Origin: Amycolatopsis sp. FDAARGOS 1241
Lineage (GTDB): Bacteria; Actinomycetota; Actinomycetes; Mycobacteriales; Pseudonocardiaceae
NCBI RefSeq assembly: GCF_016889705.1
Contig: NZ_CP069526.1
Span: 930,001 to 994,000, forward strand
Reading direction: 5' to 3'
DNA length: 64,000 bases
Part shown: positions 8,851 through 17,886 of the stretch, in pieces
How positions within the stretch are numbered: position 1 is the first letter of the stretch
How the letters are laid out: the number at the start of each line of letters is the position of its first letter
The notes under the pieces: model-generated
Told to the model about the DNA's origin: nothing
Database searches by the model: none
Seen by the model: only the letters and a program-made list of their open reading frames with translations
Made by a program: the position numbers and the translations under genes

Positions 8851-9579
8851 ATGCCCACCATGACCAGACGACCCCTCCGCGCAGGTCTGACGATCGCTGC
8901 CGTCACCGGCCTGGCGCTGCTGGGCACTGCCACCTCGGCGCTGGCGTGCTACACCGACGACACGCACGCGAACCCCGTGGGTTCGAACGCCACCACCTGC
9001 GCCGGCGCGCACCTGCCGGGCACCACGGTGACGCAGGAGAACGCCGCCGAGGTCTTCACCTTCACCGGTGGCACCAGCAAGGACAAGTACCTCAACATCG
9101 AGAAGGTCGCCGATGGCGTGACGGTCGAGGCCATCGTCGTGAAGGGCGGCGACGGGTACAACGTCTACGAGCCCGGCAAGCGCAAGCTCTCGACCACCCC
9201 GCCGTGGGAGAACCTCCGTTCGCCGCTCAACGGCGGTGGCAAGCAGGCCACGATCAGCCACTGGTTCGCCTGCATCGACAAGAAGACGCAGCCGACGGAG
9301 ACCACGCAGCCGACCACGCCGGCGGAGACCCCGACCGCGGCGCCGACCGAGACCACGTCGGCCCCCGCTTCGACCCCGGCTGCGACCGACGAGGCCCCGG
9401 CCAGCACCACCACCGCCGTCGCCGCCGCCCCGGCCGGCAACGAGACCGGCGGCTCGGGTGGCCAGCTCGCCAACACCGGGTTCGACAACGCGTGGCTGAT
9501 CTACGTCGCCGCGGCGCTCCTCGTCCTCGGTGGTGGCCTGCTCGCGCTGCTGAAGTTCCGCCGCCGCAGCACCAACTGA
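8851..9579 (+). CDS. Sortase-anchored LAxTG surface protein
   Basis: 242 residues, with ATG 8851 preceded by CAGGAG at 8835-8840. An N-terminal signal peptide (basic residues 5-10, hydrophobic core to about 30, Ala-x-Ala cut near 'TSALA') is followed by an exported domain with paired Cys (about residues 33, 50 and 139). A Thr/Pro/Ala-rich stalk spans about 145-195. A sorting signal comprises LANTG at 206-210, a hydrophobic stretch, and the basic tail KFRRR. LAxTG is the motif recognised by class E sortases in Streptomyces and relatives, so the protein is probably covalently linked to peptidoglycan. The globular domain resembles small exported proteins of unknown function seen in related genomes. 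A terminator follows. Confidence 0.85.
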   Translation: MPTMTRRPLRAGLTIAAVTGLALLGTATSALACYTDDTHANPVGSNATTCAGAHLPGTTVTQENAAEVFTFTGGTSKDKYLNIEKVADGVTVEAIVVKGGDGYNVYEPGKRKLSTTPPWENLRSPLNGGGKQATISHWFACIDKKTQPTETTQPTTPAETPTAAPTETTSAPASTPAATDEAPASTTTAVAAAPAGNETGGSGGQLANTGFDNAWLIYVAAALLVLGGGLLALLKFRRRSTN

Positions 9580-9601
9580 CGTAGCTTTCGGGTTCCCGGA
9601 G

Positions 9602-9655
9602 ACCGGAGGGGAGCCCCGCCCGTTTGCCCACGGGTGGGGATCCTCTCCGGTTTTC
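9602..9655. terminator. Bidirectional terminator between convergent genes
   Basis: A long imperfect hairpin. Outer arms ACCGGAG (9602-9608) and CTCCGGT (9645-9651) and inner arms near 9614-9622 and 9631-9639 (one G-T pair) surround a small loop, followed by TTTTCTG on the plus strand. It sits between the surface-protein gene and the convergent membrane-protein gene. Confidence 0.75.
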
Positions 9656-9673
9656 TGTTTGTGGGTAAGGGTT

Positions 9674-11959
9674 TCAGCGCGGCCGGGGCAGGTCGCCGAA
9701 CAACGAGCCCTGCTCGCCGAGCAGGCGCGCGCGGCCACTCGGCCTGCCGAGTCCGGCGGCCATCGCCAGCGCCTGGTCCCACTCGGCGTCGGCGAGGTAG
9801 TCCGTGTGCTTGAGGACGCCGGGCGCCCAGCGGTGGCGTCCGTCGGGAGCGCGCAGTGGATCGGGCAGCCAGTGGTCGCCGCCGAGGACGAGCACCCCGG
9901 TCTCGTCGGCCTTCGCCTCGAGCGCGCCCCAGCCGCCCTCGGGCAGGTAACCGTCGCCGATGAGGTGCCGGCCGGAGACCTGGTGGCGCCAGGTTGTGAC
10001 CCCGCCGCCGAAGATGTCCGTGCCGCGGCACAGCGCGCGCCAGCGTCCGTCGAGGTCGGCGAACAGCGTCGCCAGCGAGTCCTGCGGCAGCACGGCCGGG
10101 AACGCGCGCTGGTAGCCCCACTGCAACGGCGATCCCGCGGTGAGCAGGCCGACGCGGTCGCGTTCGTCCGGTGTCAGCTCCTTCGACAGCCGCGCCGCGG
10201 TGAGCACCGTGAGGAGGCTGCCGAGGTTCTGGCCCGAGAGCACCACGCGCGTGCCGGGTTCGGCGAGGTGGGTCTTCACCCGTTCGGCCAGCTCGGGCAC
10301 GACCTTCAGCGCGTAACACGGCGGCACCGTCGGATGGGCCGCGCGCGGCCAGAACGACACGAGGTCCGACAACGCGCCGAGGTGCCGGCCGCGTTCGGGG
10401 GTGCGGGCCGCGGAGTAGACCACCCGAAGCAGGCCCGCGGCGAGACCGCCGAGCGCGAACACGCCGACGGCCGACACGGGCGTGTACCACGAAGGCCGCA
10501 GGTCGAAGCCGAAACGCACCACGAGCAGCGCGGCCCCGCCCAGCGAGAGCCCCACCGCGACGATCATCGCCAGGTGGTGCAGGTGCCGGCGCTCCCACGC
10601 CGACCTCGCCCACGCCCGCGCGGCGTCCTGCTCCTGCTTGCGGTCGAGTTCCATCAGCTCGACGATCGCCGGGATCCCGCGCCGGCGCCGGCGCAGTGGC
10701 ACCGCGATCGCGTACCCGGCGATCGCGAGCAGCGCGATCAGCGCGAGCCCGCCACCCCAGAGCACGGTGATCAGCTCGTATGTCGCCGGGAGCTGCAGCC
10801 CGCCCGTGCCCAGCAGTCGCCGCACGGCGACCGCAAGCCCGGCGCCGAAGCCGCCGCCCAGGAGACCGGCCAGCGCGACCACCGGCGCCGCCGCCCAGCC
10901 GCCGAACCACGGGCGCAGCCGCCGCGGCCGGGTCTTCCAGCGCGACCGCGCGAGCAGCGCCATCGGCACCAGCGCGAGCGCGAACAGCACGGTGATCGCG
11001 AGCAGCGCAGCACCGAGGCCTTCGACCGTGCCGTCGGTCCCGCGCAGCTCACCCTTGGCGGGCAGTGGTCCGGTGAGCACCGCCGCGTAGCTCACCAGCG
11101 CCGAGGCGAACGTGATGAGCGTGCGCCGCGCGAGGCGGCCGGGGTCGCTCCCGATCGCCGCGCCGGCGATCACGGCCAGCGCGAGCCCGAGCACGCAGAT
11201 CCACGCGATCAGCCGCGGCACGTCGCCGGGCACGTGGAACGGCCCGCCGAGCAGCAGCAACGCGACGCAGGCCAGCGCGGCGACCGTGTGAGTCGCGGAC
11301 ATCCCCGGCGCTTCCGGGTCGGCCAGCAGTTGCATCGGCGAGCCGCGACGCTGGTGCGGTTGGGCGGCGTGGACCCGCCAGTTCGTCGACGAGATGCGGT
11401 GGAGCACGTAGACCACGGCGAACAGCACGGCGACTCCGATCGCCAGCCGCGCCGGCGAGGAGCGCAGCCAGGACGGCACCCACGGCAGGCAGCCGCTGCC
11501 CGGCGCGAGGCACTGCGTGGCGAACAGGTCGAGCGCGATCGCGGCGACCTGGCCGACCAGCAGCATCGTGAGCAGCACGGCGACGACACGGAGCAGCCCG
11601 CGGCACAGTCCGCCGAGCCAGTGGGCGCGGTGCACCGGCGGCAGCATCCAGAACGCGACGTTGGCCAGCGAGAACGGGAACAGCAGCGCCCACGTGGCCT
11701 TGGCGGCGCCGCCCGAGGTCATGCGGCTCCACAGGTATCCTTCGAGCGTGCGTGGGATGGACCGGCCCAGTGCGGGCACGACCGGCCCGGGTGCCGGGCG
11801 CCGCAGCCGGTCCGCCGGGCGCACCACCCTGCCGATGCCGTCGCCGTCGACGTCGACCGTGGACACGGCGTCGAGGAGCGTTTCACCGTTCGTGCCCGCG
11901 AGTCCGGCCACCCTGAGCTCGACGATGCGGGTGTCTGGGCCGGGGAGCGGGGCGGGCAC
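9674..11959 (-). CDS. Large integral membrane protein with C-terminal lipase-like (alpha/beta-hydrolase) domain lacking the nucleophile
   Basis: 761 residues from GTG 11959. The N-terminal ~80 residues are soluble, and some ten to twelve hydrophobic helices fill about residues 85-530. A cytoplasmic basic linker with 'RRRRRG' divides two membrane blocks. The last 230 residues resemble the alpha/beta-hydrolase domain of related actinobacterial membrane proteins: a strand with 'RVVLSGQNLGSL' sits where a GxSxG elbow is expected, followed by the family-typical 'GSPLQWGYQRAFP'. The elbow reads G-Q-N-L-G, so the catalytic Ser is replaced by Asn and hydrolase activity is unlikely. Function unknown. 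It diverges from ahcY with an 86-base gap. Confidence 0.65.
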   Translation of the reverse strand: MPAPLPGPDTRIVELRVAGLAGTNGETLLDAVSTVDVDGDGIGRVVRPADRLRRPAPGPVVPALGRSIPRTLEGYLWSRMTSGGAAKATWALLFPFSLANVAFWMLPPVHRAHWLGGLCRGLLRVVAVLLTMLLVGQVAAIALDLFATQCLAPGSGCLPWVPSWLRSSPARLAIGVAVLFAVVYVLHRISSTNWRVHAAQPHQRRGSPMQLLADPEAPGMSATHTVAALACVALLLLGGPFHVPGDVPRLIAWICVLGLALAVIAGAAIGSDPGRLARRTLITFASALVSYAAVLTGPLPAKGELRGTDGTVEGLGAALLAITVLFALALVPMALLARSRWKTRPRRLRPWFGGWAAAPVVALAGLLGGGFGAGLAVAVRRLLGTGGLQLPATYELITVLWGGGLALIALLAIAGYAIAVPLRRRRRGIPAIVELMELDRKQEQDAARAWARSAWERRHLHHLAMIVAVGLSLGGAALLVVRFGFDLRPSWYTPVSAVGVFALGGLAAGLLRVVYSAARTPERGRHLGALSDLVSFWPRAAHPTVPPCYALKVVPELAERVKTHLAEPGTRVVLSGQNLGSLLTVLTAARLSKELTPDERDRVGLLTAGSPLQWGYQRAFPAVLPQDSLATLFADLDGRWRALCRGTDIFGGGVTTWRHQVSGRHLIGDGYLPEGGWGALEAKADETGVLVLGGDHWLPDPLRAPDGRHRWAPGVLKHTDYLADAEWDQALAMAAGLGRPSGRARLLGEQGSLFGDLPRPR

Positions 11960-12045
11960 GGTAAGGGTCTCCTAAGCCGGTCGGGGGCACGTCAAGCCGA
12001 CAACGGTACTGTTCAGATGCCATCAATCCTTGGAGGAACCGCACT

Positions 12046-13518
12046 ATGACCCCCGAAAGCGTTGCCAAGCGGCACGACACCCGGGGCGGCCTCGAGTTCG
12101 CCGTCGCCGACCTCGAAGCTGCCGAGTTCGGCCGCAAGGAGATCCGTCTGGCCGAGCACGAGATGCCGGGCCTGATGGCACTGCGCCGCGAGTACGCCGA
12201 GGTCTACCCGCTGCGGGGCGCGCGGGTTTCCGGATCGCTGCACATGACGGTGCAGACCGCCGTGCTCATCGAAACGCTGGTGGAGCTGGGCGCCGAGGTG
12301 CGCTGGGCCTCGTGCAACATCTTCTCGACGCAGGACCACGCGGCCGCCGCCGTGGTCGTCGGGCCGCACGGCACGCCGGAGGAGCCGAAGGGCGTGCCGG
12401 TGTTCGCGTGGAAGGGCGAGTCGCTCGAGGAGTACTGGTGGTGCACCGAGCGCATGCTCACCTGGGACGGCGAGGGTCCCAACATGATCCTCGACGACGG
12501 CGGTGACGCCACCATGCTCGTGCACAAGGGCACCGAGTTCGAGAAGGCCGGCGTCGTGCCGTCCACCGACGAGAACGACTCCGACGAGTGGAAGGTCTTC
12601 CTGGAGCTGCTGCGCACCTCCGTCGCCGCGGACAACTCGAAGTGGACCACCATCGGCGAGGGCGTCCGCGGGGTCACGGAGGAGACCACCACCGGCGTGC
12701 TGCGCCTCTACCAGCTGGCTGCCGCGGGTGAGCTGCTCTTCCCGGCGATCAACGTGAACGACGCCGTCACCAAGTCGAAGTTCGACAACCGCTACGGCAT
12801 CCGCCACTCGCTCATCGACGGCATCAACCGCGGCACCGACGTGCTCATCGGGGGCAAGGTCGCCGTGGTCTGCGGTTACGGCGACGTCGGCAAGGGCGCG
12901 GCGGAGTCGCTGCGCGGCCAGGGCGCGCGCGTGATCGTCACCGAGATCGACCCGATCTGCGCGCTGCAGGCGGCGATGGACGGCTTCCAGGTCAAGAAGC
13001 TCGAGAACGTCCTCGGCGAGGCCGACATCGTCATCACCACGACCGGCAACAAGAACGTGGTGATGGTTGAGCACATGGCCCGTATGAAGCACCAGGCCAT
13101 CCTCGGCAACATCGGCCACTTCGACAACGAGCTGGACATGGCCGGCCTCGCCCGCTACCCCGGCGTGCGCCGCGTGAACATCAAGCCGCAGGTCGACGAG
13201 TGGGTGTTCCCGAACGGCAACTCGATCATCGTGCTGTCCGAAGGGCGCCTGCTCAACCTCGGCAACGCGACCGGGCACCCGTCGTTCGTGATGTCCAACA
13301 GCTTCTCCAACCAGGTCATCGCCCAGATCGAGCTCTTCACCAAGCACGAGGAGTACGACAAGGAGGTGTTCCGCCTCCCGAAGAAGCTCGACGAGAAGGT
13401 GGCGCGCATCCACCTCGAGGCGCTGGGTGGCGAGCTGACGAAGCTCACGAAGGAGCAGGCGGAGTACATCGACGTGGACGTCGAGGGCCCGTTCAAGTCG
13501 GATCACTACCGGTACTGA
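12046..13518 (+). CDS. ahcY: S-adenosyl-L-homocysteine hydrolase
   Basis: 490 residues, ATG 12046, with a clear GGAGG at 12031-12035. It hydrolyses S-adenosylhomocysteine to adenosine and homocysteine, clearing the by-product of methyltransferases. The NAD-binding loop GYGDVGKG is at 277-284. The active-site stretch '[22 protein letters not shown]' precedes it, and the family C-terminal 'DHYRY' is exact. A ~40-residue insertion around '[18 protein letters not shown]' is normal for the bacterial long form. In mycobacteria ahcY is immediately followed by tmk and mtrA; here 5.4 kb of accessory genes separate it from tmk. Confidence 0.97.
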   Translation: MTPESVAKRHDTRGGLEFAVADLEAAEFGRKEIRLAEHEMPGLMALRREYAEVYPLRGARVSGSLHMTVQTAVLIETLVELGAEVRWASCNIFSTQDHAAAAVVVGPHGTPEEPKGVPVFAWKGESLEEYWWCTERMLTWDGEGPNMILDDGGDATMLVHKGTEFEKAGVVPSTDENDSDEWKVFLELLRTSVAADNSKWTTIGEGVRGVTEETTTGVLRLYQLAAAGELLFPAINVNDAVTKSKFDNRYGIRHSLIDGINRGTDVLIGGKVAVVCGYGDVGKGAAESLRGQGARVIVTEIDPICALQAAMDGFQVKKLENVLGEADIVITTTGNKNVVMVEHMARMKHQAILGNIGHFDNELDMAGLARYPGVRRVNIKPQVDEWVFPNGNSIIVLSEGRLLNLGNATGHPSFVMSNSFSNQVIAQIELFTKHEEYDKEVFRLPKKLDEKVARIHLEALGGELTKLTKEQAEYIDVDVEGPFKSDHYRY

Positions 13519-13533
13519 GGTTTTCCGCGCTCC

Positions 13534-13572
13534 CCGAAGCGGCGCCGGGTCCACCGGGCGCCGCTTCGGCGT
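13534..13572 (+). terminator. Terminator after ahcY
   Basis: A perfect 13-base stem (13534-13546 with 13557-13569) and 10-base loop, followed by CGTTT. It starts 16 bases after the ahcY stop. The rest of the gap to 13801 shows no gene. Confidence 0.7.
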
Positions 13573-13801
13573 TTCCGGGTCCGGTCACGTCGGGTCCACA
13601 GTGGACGACGTCCGGTGACCGGCCGGCCCGGTGGCCCAGACCACTGCGCGCGCCTGCTGACAAGCCCGCGAGGGCCGATGTGCCCGAAGAACCGGCGCCG
13701 GATTGCCCACCGGACACGGTCTTTCCGTGCAGAGCACCCATCTCGGTGATCCCGTGGTTCCTTCGAAGAGGACGGCCGCGAGGGGCGGCCCCGGGACGAA
13801 A

Positions 13802-14719
13802 GTGAAGGTGCCTGCCTTGTCCGCAGGAGAAGTGGGTCGCAGAGGGGTTCTCGCCGGCGGGCTCGCCGCGGTGGCGGCGGGGGCGATGAGCACCCCGGCG
13901 CTCGCCGAGGGCGCGACGACCGCTCCGGTGACCGAACGGCTCAAGGGGTACACGTATCCGCTCAGCGCGCGCGGAGTCGCCAACCTCGCGCCGACGCCGC
14001 CGTGGCACTACGTCGGAGACGTCGTCGGGGTGGAGTTCTGGACCAGACCGGACGCGGCGGCCGCGTCGCTGCCGACCGGTCTGGACCCGGACCCCACGAG
14101 CTCCGGGCACGGCTACGCGCTGTTCATCGACTGGCAGTTCTCGGCCAGTGACAACGAGTACCTCGACCCGGTGCGCAGCCAGTACAGTGAGTTCCTGGTG
14201 CTGCTCGACGCCGCGCACAACGGTTCGCCGGTGGCGTGGTGCCCGTTCATCTACGTGGACAACGACGAGGCGCTGGCCCGCGGCTGGGTCCAGGGTTTCC
14301 CGAAGAAGATCGGCGCGATCCACCAGACGCGCGCGTTCGGCGTGCCGAGCCAGGCCGGCCCGGTGGTCGGGCCCGGTGGGCGCTTCGGCGCCACGCTCTC
14401 GTCCAACGGCAGGCAGCTGGCCCAGGCGCAGGTGACGCTGGAGCAGACCGCGCCGACGATCCCGGCGCTTGGCCGGCCGATCGTGAACCTGCGGCACTTT
14501 CCGCGGTTGACGAAGGGGCAGTACGAGAATCCCGCGGTGCACGAGCTGACGCAGTCCGTTTTGGACACTCCGCAGGTGGCGGGCACGTGGACCGGAACCG
14601 GGGATCTGTCGTTCTTCCCTGCACCGGCCGAGGAGCTGGCCGACATCGGGCCGGTCCGCAGCGGCGCCGGGTTCCGCGGGTCGCTGTCCTACAGCGTGAC
14701 GGACTTGATCATCCTCTGA
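13802..14719 (+). CDS. Tat-exported acetoacetate decarboxylase-family protein
   Basis: 305 residues from GTG 13802; the frame is open further upstream, so the start is uncertain. A twin-arginine signal is visible: Arg13-Arg14 in 'GRRGVLAGG', a hydrophobic core of about 15 residues and an 'ALA' cut site near 33-35. The mature domain resembles the acetoacetate decarboxylase (ADC) superfamily: '[13 protein letters not shown]' (161-173) contains Lys168/169, where ADC enzymes form the Schiff-base lysine, and '[11 protein letters not shown]' is the preceding strand. Export is unusual for this family, which is normally cytoplasmic. The substrate is unknown; a secreted decarboxylase or a binding role are both possible. 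Neighbours give no pathway. Confidence 0.7.
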   Translation: MKVPALSAGEVGRRGVLAGGLAAVAAGAMSTPALAEGATTAPVTERLKGYTYPLSARGVANLAPTPPWHYVGDVVGVEFWTRPDAAAASLPTGLDPDPTSSGHGYALFIDWQFSASDNEYLDPVRSQYSEFLVLLDAAHNGSPVAWCPFIYVDNDEALARGWVQGFPKKIGAIHQTRAFGVPSQAGPVVGPGGRFGATLSSNGRQLAQAQVTLEQTAPTIPALGRPIVNLRHFPRLTKGQYENPAVHELTQSVLDTPQVAGTWTGTGDLSFFPAPAEELADIGPVRSGAGFRGSLSYSVTDLIIL

Positions 14720-14780
14720 CCGGCCACGGCCGGGACATTCTTGCGGCGCCGTCGTGGTGCCGCCGGGGTGACCCGGCCGT

Positions 14781-15077
14781 TCAGAGCTTCTCGTCGCGGA
14801 CGACTTCGAGGTTGTGGAAGATCGGTGGTTCGTCGCAGAGTTCCATGATCTGCTGGGCGAACTTGGACGTCGCCGGGAGAGCCGAGTTCCGCATCGCTTC
14901 TTCGTAGTTGGGGAACTCGACGAACTCCATGTAGGTGCCCGGGTGGTCGCGGTCGCTCATCACGACGGCGTGGGTGGCCGTGCGGTTTCCCTGCGTTTCG
15001 GCCTTCCACTGGTCCATGATCTCGTTGAGCTGGTCCGGGTGTGCTGTCTTGTATTCGATGACCTGTACGAAACTCAT
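14781..15077 (-). CDS. Small dimeric alpha/beta-barrel (ABM-like) protein
   Basis: 98 residues with ATG 15077 and a good site (CAGGAG) just upstream on the minus strand. The pattern, 'VQVIEYKTAHPDQLNEIMDQW' then 'DRDHPGTYMEFVEFPNYEEAM', is typical of small ferredoxin-like barrels related to antibiotic-biosynthesis monooxygenases and Dabb proteins. These act as cofactor-free oxygenases, cyclases or stress proteins. No catalytic residue can be assigned, so function is open. It stands alone between the convergent ADC-like gene and a 436-base gap. Confidence 0.65.
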   Translation of the reverse strand: MSFVQVIEYKTAHPDQLNEIMDQWKAETQGNRTATHAVVMSDRDHPGTYMEFVEFPNYEEAMRNSALPATSKFAQQIMELCDEPPIFHNLEVVRDEKL

Positions 15078-15513
15078 TTTCGGCTCCTGGTGAAGCTGCC
15101 CCCGGGGAGTTCATGGTGCGCGTGGGGTGTGGCGTGCGTCAATGTGGGGTGGGGGCGGGTTGTTCAGGGGTGGCGGGGTCTTCGCGGGGGCGTGTTGCGG
15201 TTGGTCTGTGGGGTAATGCGGGCCCTCGACGGGCGTGTTGCGGTGCGTATGCACCCCGAAGCGCGAGTGTGACTACGGCCGCTGACCCCGTGTCAAGGCG
15301 GGAAAGCGTGCCTTGACACGGAGGCGGCGGTGCTTCGGATCGAGGTGCCGGGCAGGGCTGGGTGCATCCGTTGGTGCGTAGTTTTGTTGCGGTGCGTATG
15401 CGTGTGGTGCGTCGCCGTTCGAGGTGGCCGGCCGGCTGGGCGCATCCTTGGTGGGTTGTCGGCCGGCGGTGGCGTGGGTGGGGTGCGTCACCGGTCGAGG
15501 TGGCGGAGTGGTG
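15078..15513. other. 436-base gene-free gap with a perfect 12-base hairpin
   Basis: No gene is supported here. A perfect inverted repeat, CCGTGTCAAGGC (15288-15299) and GCCTTGACACGG (15310-15321), encloses a 10-base loop without a T run. A 15-base direct repeat, TTGCGGTGCGTATGC, occurs at about 15238 and about 15389. The G/T richness of the plus strand differs from neighbouring genes. This looks like a dispersed intergenic repeat or structured spacer. Confidence 0.5.
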
Positions 15514-16506
15514 TCAGTTCCATTCCACGGCGATGCCTGCCAGGCCGGGGCCGGCGTCGCGGAAGTAGCCGCTGGTGACGCCGCCCGTGTCGAGCGGGAG
15601 TTCTTCGGCTTCGACGGGGAGGGCGTCGTCGCGGGCGCGGACCTGGCGGGTGCAGCGGGCGGGCATGGCGGTGGGCGCGAACTGGAGCTGCAGGAGGTAG
15701 CCGGCGGCCTGGTCGCGCAGCATGCGGTAGTAGCCGGGGAACAGGGCGCTCGAGTCGTCGCGCACTTCGAAGCAGAAGACGTGGATGTCGCCTTCGCTGA
15801 GTTTGCGGTCGAAGAGCAGTTCGGTCGCCATGGTCTCGCCGCCGGGGTGGCGGCGGATGCGGCCGACCCGGCAGCCTTCGAACGTGATGAGCTCGACGTC
15901 GTCGATGCGGCAGCCCGGGTCGCCGTTGTAGACGGTCACGTAGCGGTCCGGACCGTGCCGCCGAGCGCGCGTGACCAGCCGCGTGCGGATGCTGACCTGG
16001 CGGCGCCGCTCGTCGACCGTGATGCGGTCGTGCACCGAGAGCAGCTCCAGATCGGAGTTGGAGTGGTTCGACGACGGCATCGCACCCAGGTCGGTCAGCA
16101 GCTGTTCGACGATCGAGCCCATGTCGCCCGACCGCAGGTCGTGGAACGACACCGCCGCCTGGTGGCCGCGTGGGCGGGCCGTGCGCGGGCCGATCAGGAC
16201 CACGAGCGAATCGGCGGGCAGCTGCAGCACCGACTCCAGCGCGCGCACGGCCGGCAGCGCCTTCGGCACCTCCGGCTGGCGCAGCCCGCGCTGCCAGTAG
16301 CTGAGCGTTGACTGTCCGATTTGGACGCCCCGGAGCGCCAGGTGCGCCCGCAGCCGCGCGAGCGACAGGCCCCGGTGGGCGATGGCTGTGCGCAGGGCTT
16401 GGTGGAACTCGCCGGTCCGCAGAGCGTCGGCCAGTTCCGCGGGCAGGTCGCCCGAGCCACGCCGAACAGGTTCGATGATCAGTGAGCCTTCCCTGTCTCG
16501 AGACAC
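15514..16506 (-). CDS. HTH-domain transcriptional regulator (XRE-like), actinobacterial type
   Basis: 330 residues. The start is set at GTG 16506 because AAGGGA lies 6 bases upstream; the frame is open back to 16563. The N-terminal region (about 30-90) reads as a helix-turn-helix of the XRE kind: 'LSLARLRAHLALRGVQIGQST' followed by 'LSYWQRGLRQPEVPKALPAVRALE'. The remaining ~230 residues form an all-beta-looking sensory region common in Pseudonocardiaceae regulators, with no recognised ligand motif. It diverges from a small exported protein across a gap that holds an 11-base hyphenated palindrome (16523-16533), possibly its own operator. Confidence 0.7.
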   Translation of the reverse strand: MSRDREGSLIIEPVRRGSGDLPAELADALRTGEFHQALRTAIAHRGLSLARLRAHLALRGVQIGQSTLSYWQRGLRQPEVPKALPAVRALESVLQLPADSLVVLIGPRTARPRGHQAAVSFHDLRSGDMGSIVEQLLTDLGAMPSSNHSNSDLELLSVHDRITVDERRRQVSIRTRLVTRARRHGPDRYVTVYNGDPGCRIDDVELITFEGCRVGRIRRHPGGETMATELLFDRKLSEGDIHVFCFEVRDDSSALFPGYYRMLRDQAAGYLLQLQFAPTAMPARCTRQVRARDDALPVEAEELPLDTGGVTSGYFRDAGPGLAGIAVEWN

Positions 16507-16760
16507 CGCTTGTCCCTTCACCAGACCACTGTGGTGATCAGTGTGTGCGCCTGCCGTGAACACCGCGGAACGTTCACGTTAGCAGCGCACGGTAGTCGTT
16601 CCGACCCCCGTTCGGGGTGGTTGGCCACGTAAGGGTGGCCATTCCGTGTTCCAGAACTGACCCGGAACACCTCGATCACCGGAAGAGCACCTTGCTCCCG
16701 GTGATGGCACTGTTCACCGTTGTGACGGCCGTAGGTCACGTCACGGGGGTGGGAGGGGTC

Positions 16761-17114
16761 GTGCCGGTGTCACGCGAGCAGGTTCGCCCCGCCGCCGTAG
16801 GCGCTCGGGTCCAGACCAGGTGGTGGCGCGCTGCGAGCCGGGTGCTCGTGCTCGTGATGCTCGCGAGCTTGGCGTTGCCGGCGTCGGCGATGGGCGCGAG
16901 CGCGGCGCAGCCCTCCGGCGTCGGCAACGCCCACCTCGCGCCCCAGTCGGCCGAAGCGCACCAGTACCGCCTCGTGGGCCAGGTCCTGCCCCGCGGCGAC
17001 GAGCCGCCACCCGAAAACCACGACACGGCGTGGCTGCCGCTGTTGATCCTCGGCGGCCTGCTGCTCGCCGGCGGCGGTGGCTACCTCGTGCACGCGCGGC
17101 GGCGGGCCGCCTAA
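16761..17114 (+). CDS. Small exported, C-terminally membrane-anchored protein
   Basis: 117 residues from GTG 16761, chosen because GGGAGGGG sits 3-10 bases upstream and a proper signal peptide follows (basic 'RTRWWRAASR'-like stretch, then a Leu/Val/Met core ending 'LPASA'). A short exported segment follows, then one transmembrane helix ('WLPLLILGGLLLAGGGGYLV') and an Arg-rich tail. There is no LPxTG-type motif, so it is anchored by the helix rather than by sortase. Function unknown. Its stop overlaps the end of the convergent TetR gene by 4 bases. Confidence 0.6.
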   Translation: MPVSREQVRPAAVGARVQTRWWRAASRVLVLVMLASLALPASAMGASAAQPSGVGNAHLAPQSAEAHQYRLVGQVLPRGDEPPPENHDTAWLPLLILGGLLLAGGGGYLVHARRRAA

Positions 17115-17710
17115 GCCGTACCGGCAGGCTCGGCGGTGCCGTCTCTCCCGCCGGGCCGCCGGTCGACCAGTTCCTTGTTCGGCGCGTCGGCCACGGCGTC
17201 GAGCGCCGCGTGCAGGTACGGAACGAGTCCTTCGGCGTCCGGGCCCGTGAACGCGGTGGTTCCGAGCAGCATCCGGTTCAGCAGCATCCCGGCGCAGATG
17301 GCGATGAGCAGCGCGGACCGGCCGGTGCGGTCGGCGCCGTCTTCGCCGGGCAGCGCGTCGGCGAGCCGGGTCCGGTAGTTGCGCCCGATGCTCTCGCGCA
17401 TGATCGCCGCCGCGCGCGGGTTGGCGACCGAGCGCAGCGTGAGCAGCAGCCCGTCGTGCGCTCGCCGGTCTTCTCCGGTCAGCAACGTCCGCGCCGCCTC
17501 GGCGTTGACCTCGGGCGTCATCATCATCGACTTCTCGTAGGCCAGGTCAACGACCTCCGCGAACAGGCCTTCCTTCGAGCCGAAGTACTTGCCGATCAGC
17601 CGCGCGTCCACATCGGCTTCGCGCGCGATCTCGCGGACGCCCGCGCCGTCGTACCCGTGCCCGGTGAAGGCCTTCCGCGCGGCGCGCAGGATCGCGGCGC
17701 GCGTGGCCAC
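17111..17710 (-). CDS. TetR-family transcriptional regulator
   Basis: 199 residues from GTG 17710. The N-terminal HTH is clear ('AAILRAARKAFTGHGYDGAGVREIAREADVDARLIGKYFGSKEGLFAEVV'), followed by a helical ligand domain. The start looks shortened. A perfectly plausible upstream beginning (ATG near 17745 coding 'MSSDQP') lies one base out of frame, so a missing base could have cut off about 12 N-terminal residues. A perfect 9-base-arm palindrome lies between this gene and the divergent aldo/keto reductase gene, the usual arrangement for a local repressor of that enzyme. Confidence 0.85.
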   Translation of the reverse strand: MATRAAILRAARKAFTGHGYDGAGVREIAREADVDARLIGKYFGSKEGLFAEVVDLAYEKSMMMTPEVNAEAARTLLTGEDRRAHDGLLLTLRSVANPRAAAIMRESIGRNYRTRLADALPGEDGADRTGRSALLIAICAGMLLNRMLLGTTAFTGPDAEGLVPYLHAALDAVADAPNKELVDRRPGGRDGTAEPAGTA

Positions 17711-17798
17711 GGGGTCCCGGCGCTTCGGAGGGCTGATCAGAGCTCATGGCCGCCAGCGTACGAGCCTCGCCGAGGTCCCGGCTCGACAAGCGGGTTGC

Positions 17799-17820
17799 CA
17801 AGTCCACAACCGTGGACTTG
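17799..17820. promoter_or_regulatory. Perfect palindrome, probable TetR operator
   Basis: CAAGTCCAC (17799-17807) and GTGGACTTG (17812-17820) with a 4-base spacer AACC, in the divergent gap between the TetR gene and the aldo/keto reductase. Size and position fit a TetR dimer site. Confidence 0.65.
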
Positions 17821-17886
17821 TGGTGGCCACAGGTGCGGACTTAGCCGCATGGGCCCGCGCAACCACGAGAACTGAGGATTTCTTCC

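Noticed and set aside
16523..16533. Hyphenated palindrome ACCAC-T-GTGGT upstream of the HTH regulator
   Set aside because: Arms of five bases are too short to claim an operator on their own; only mentioned with the gene.
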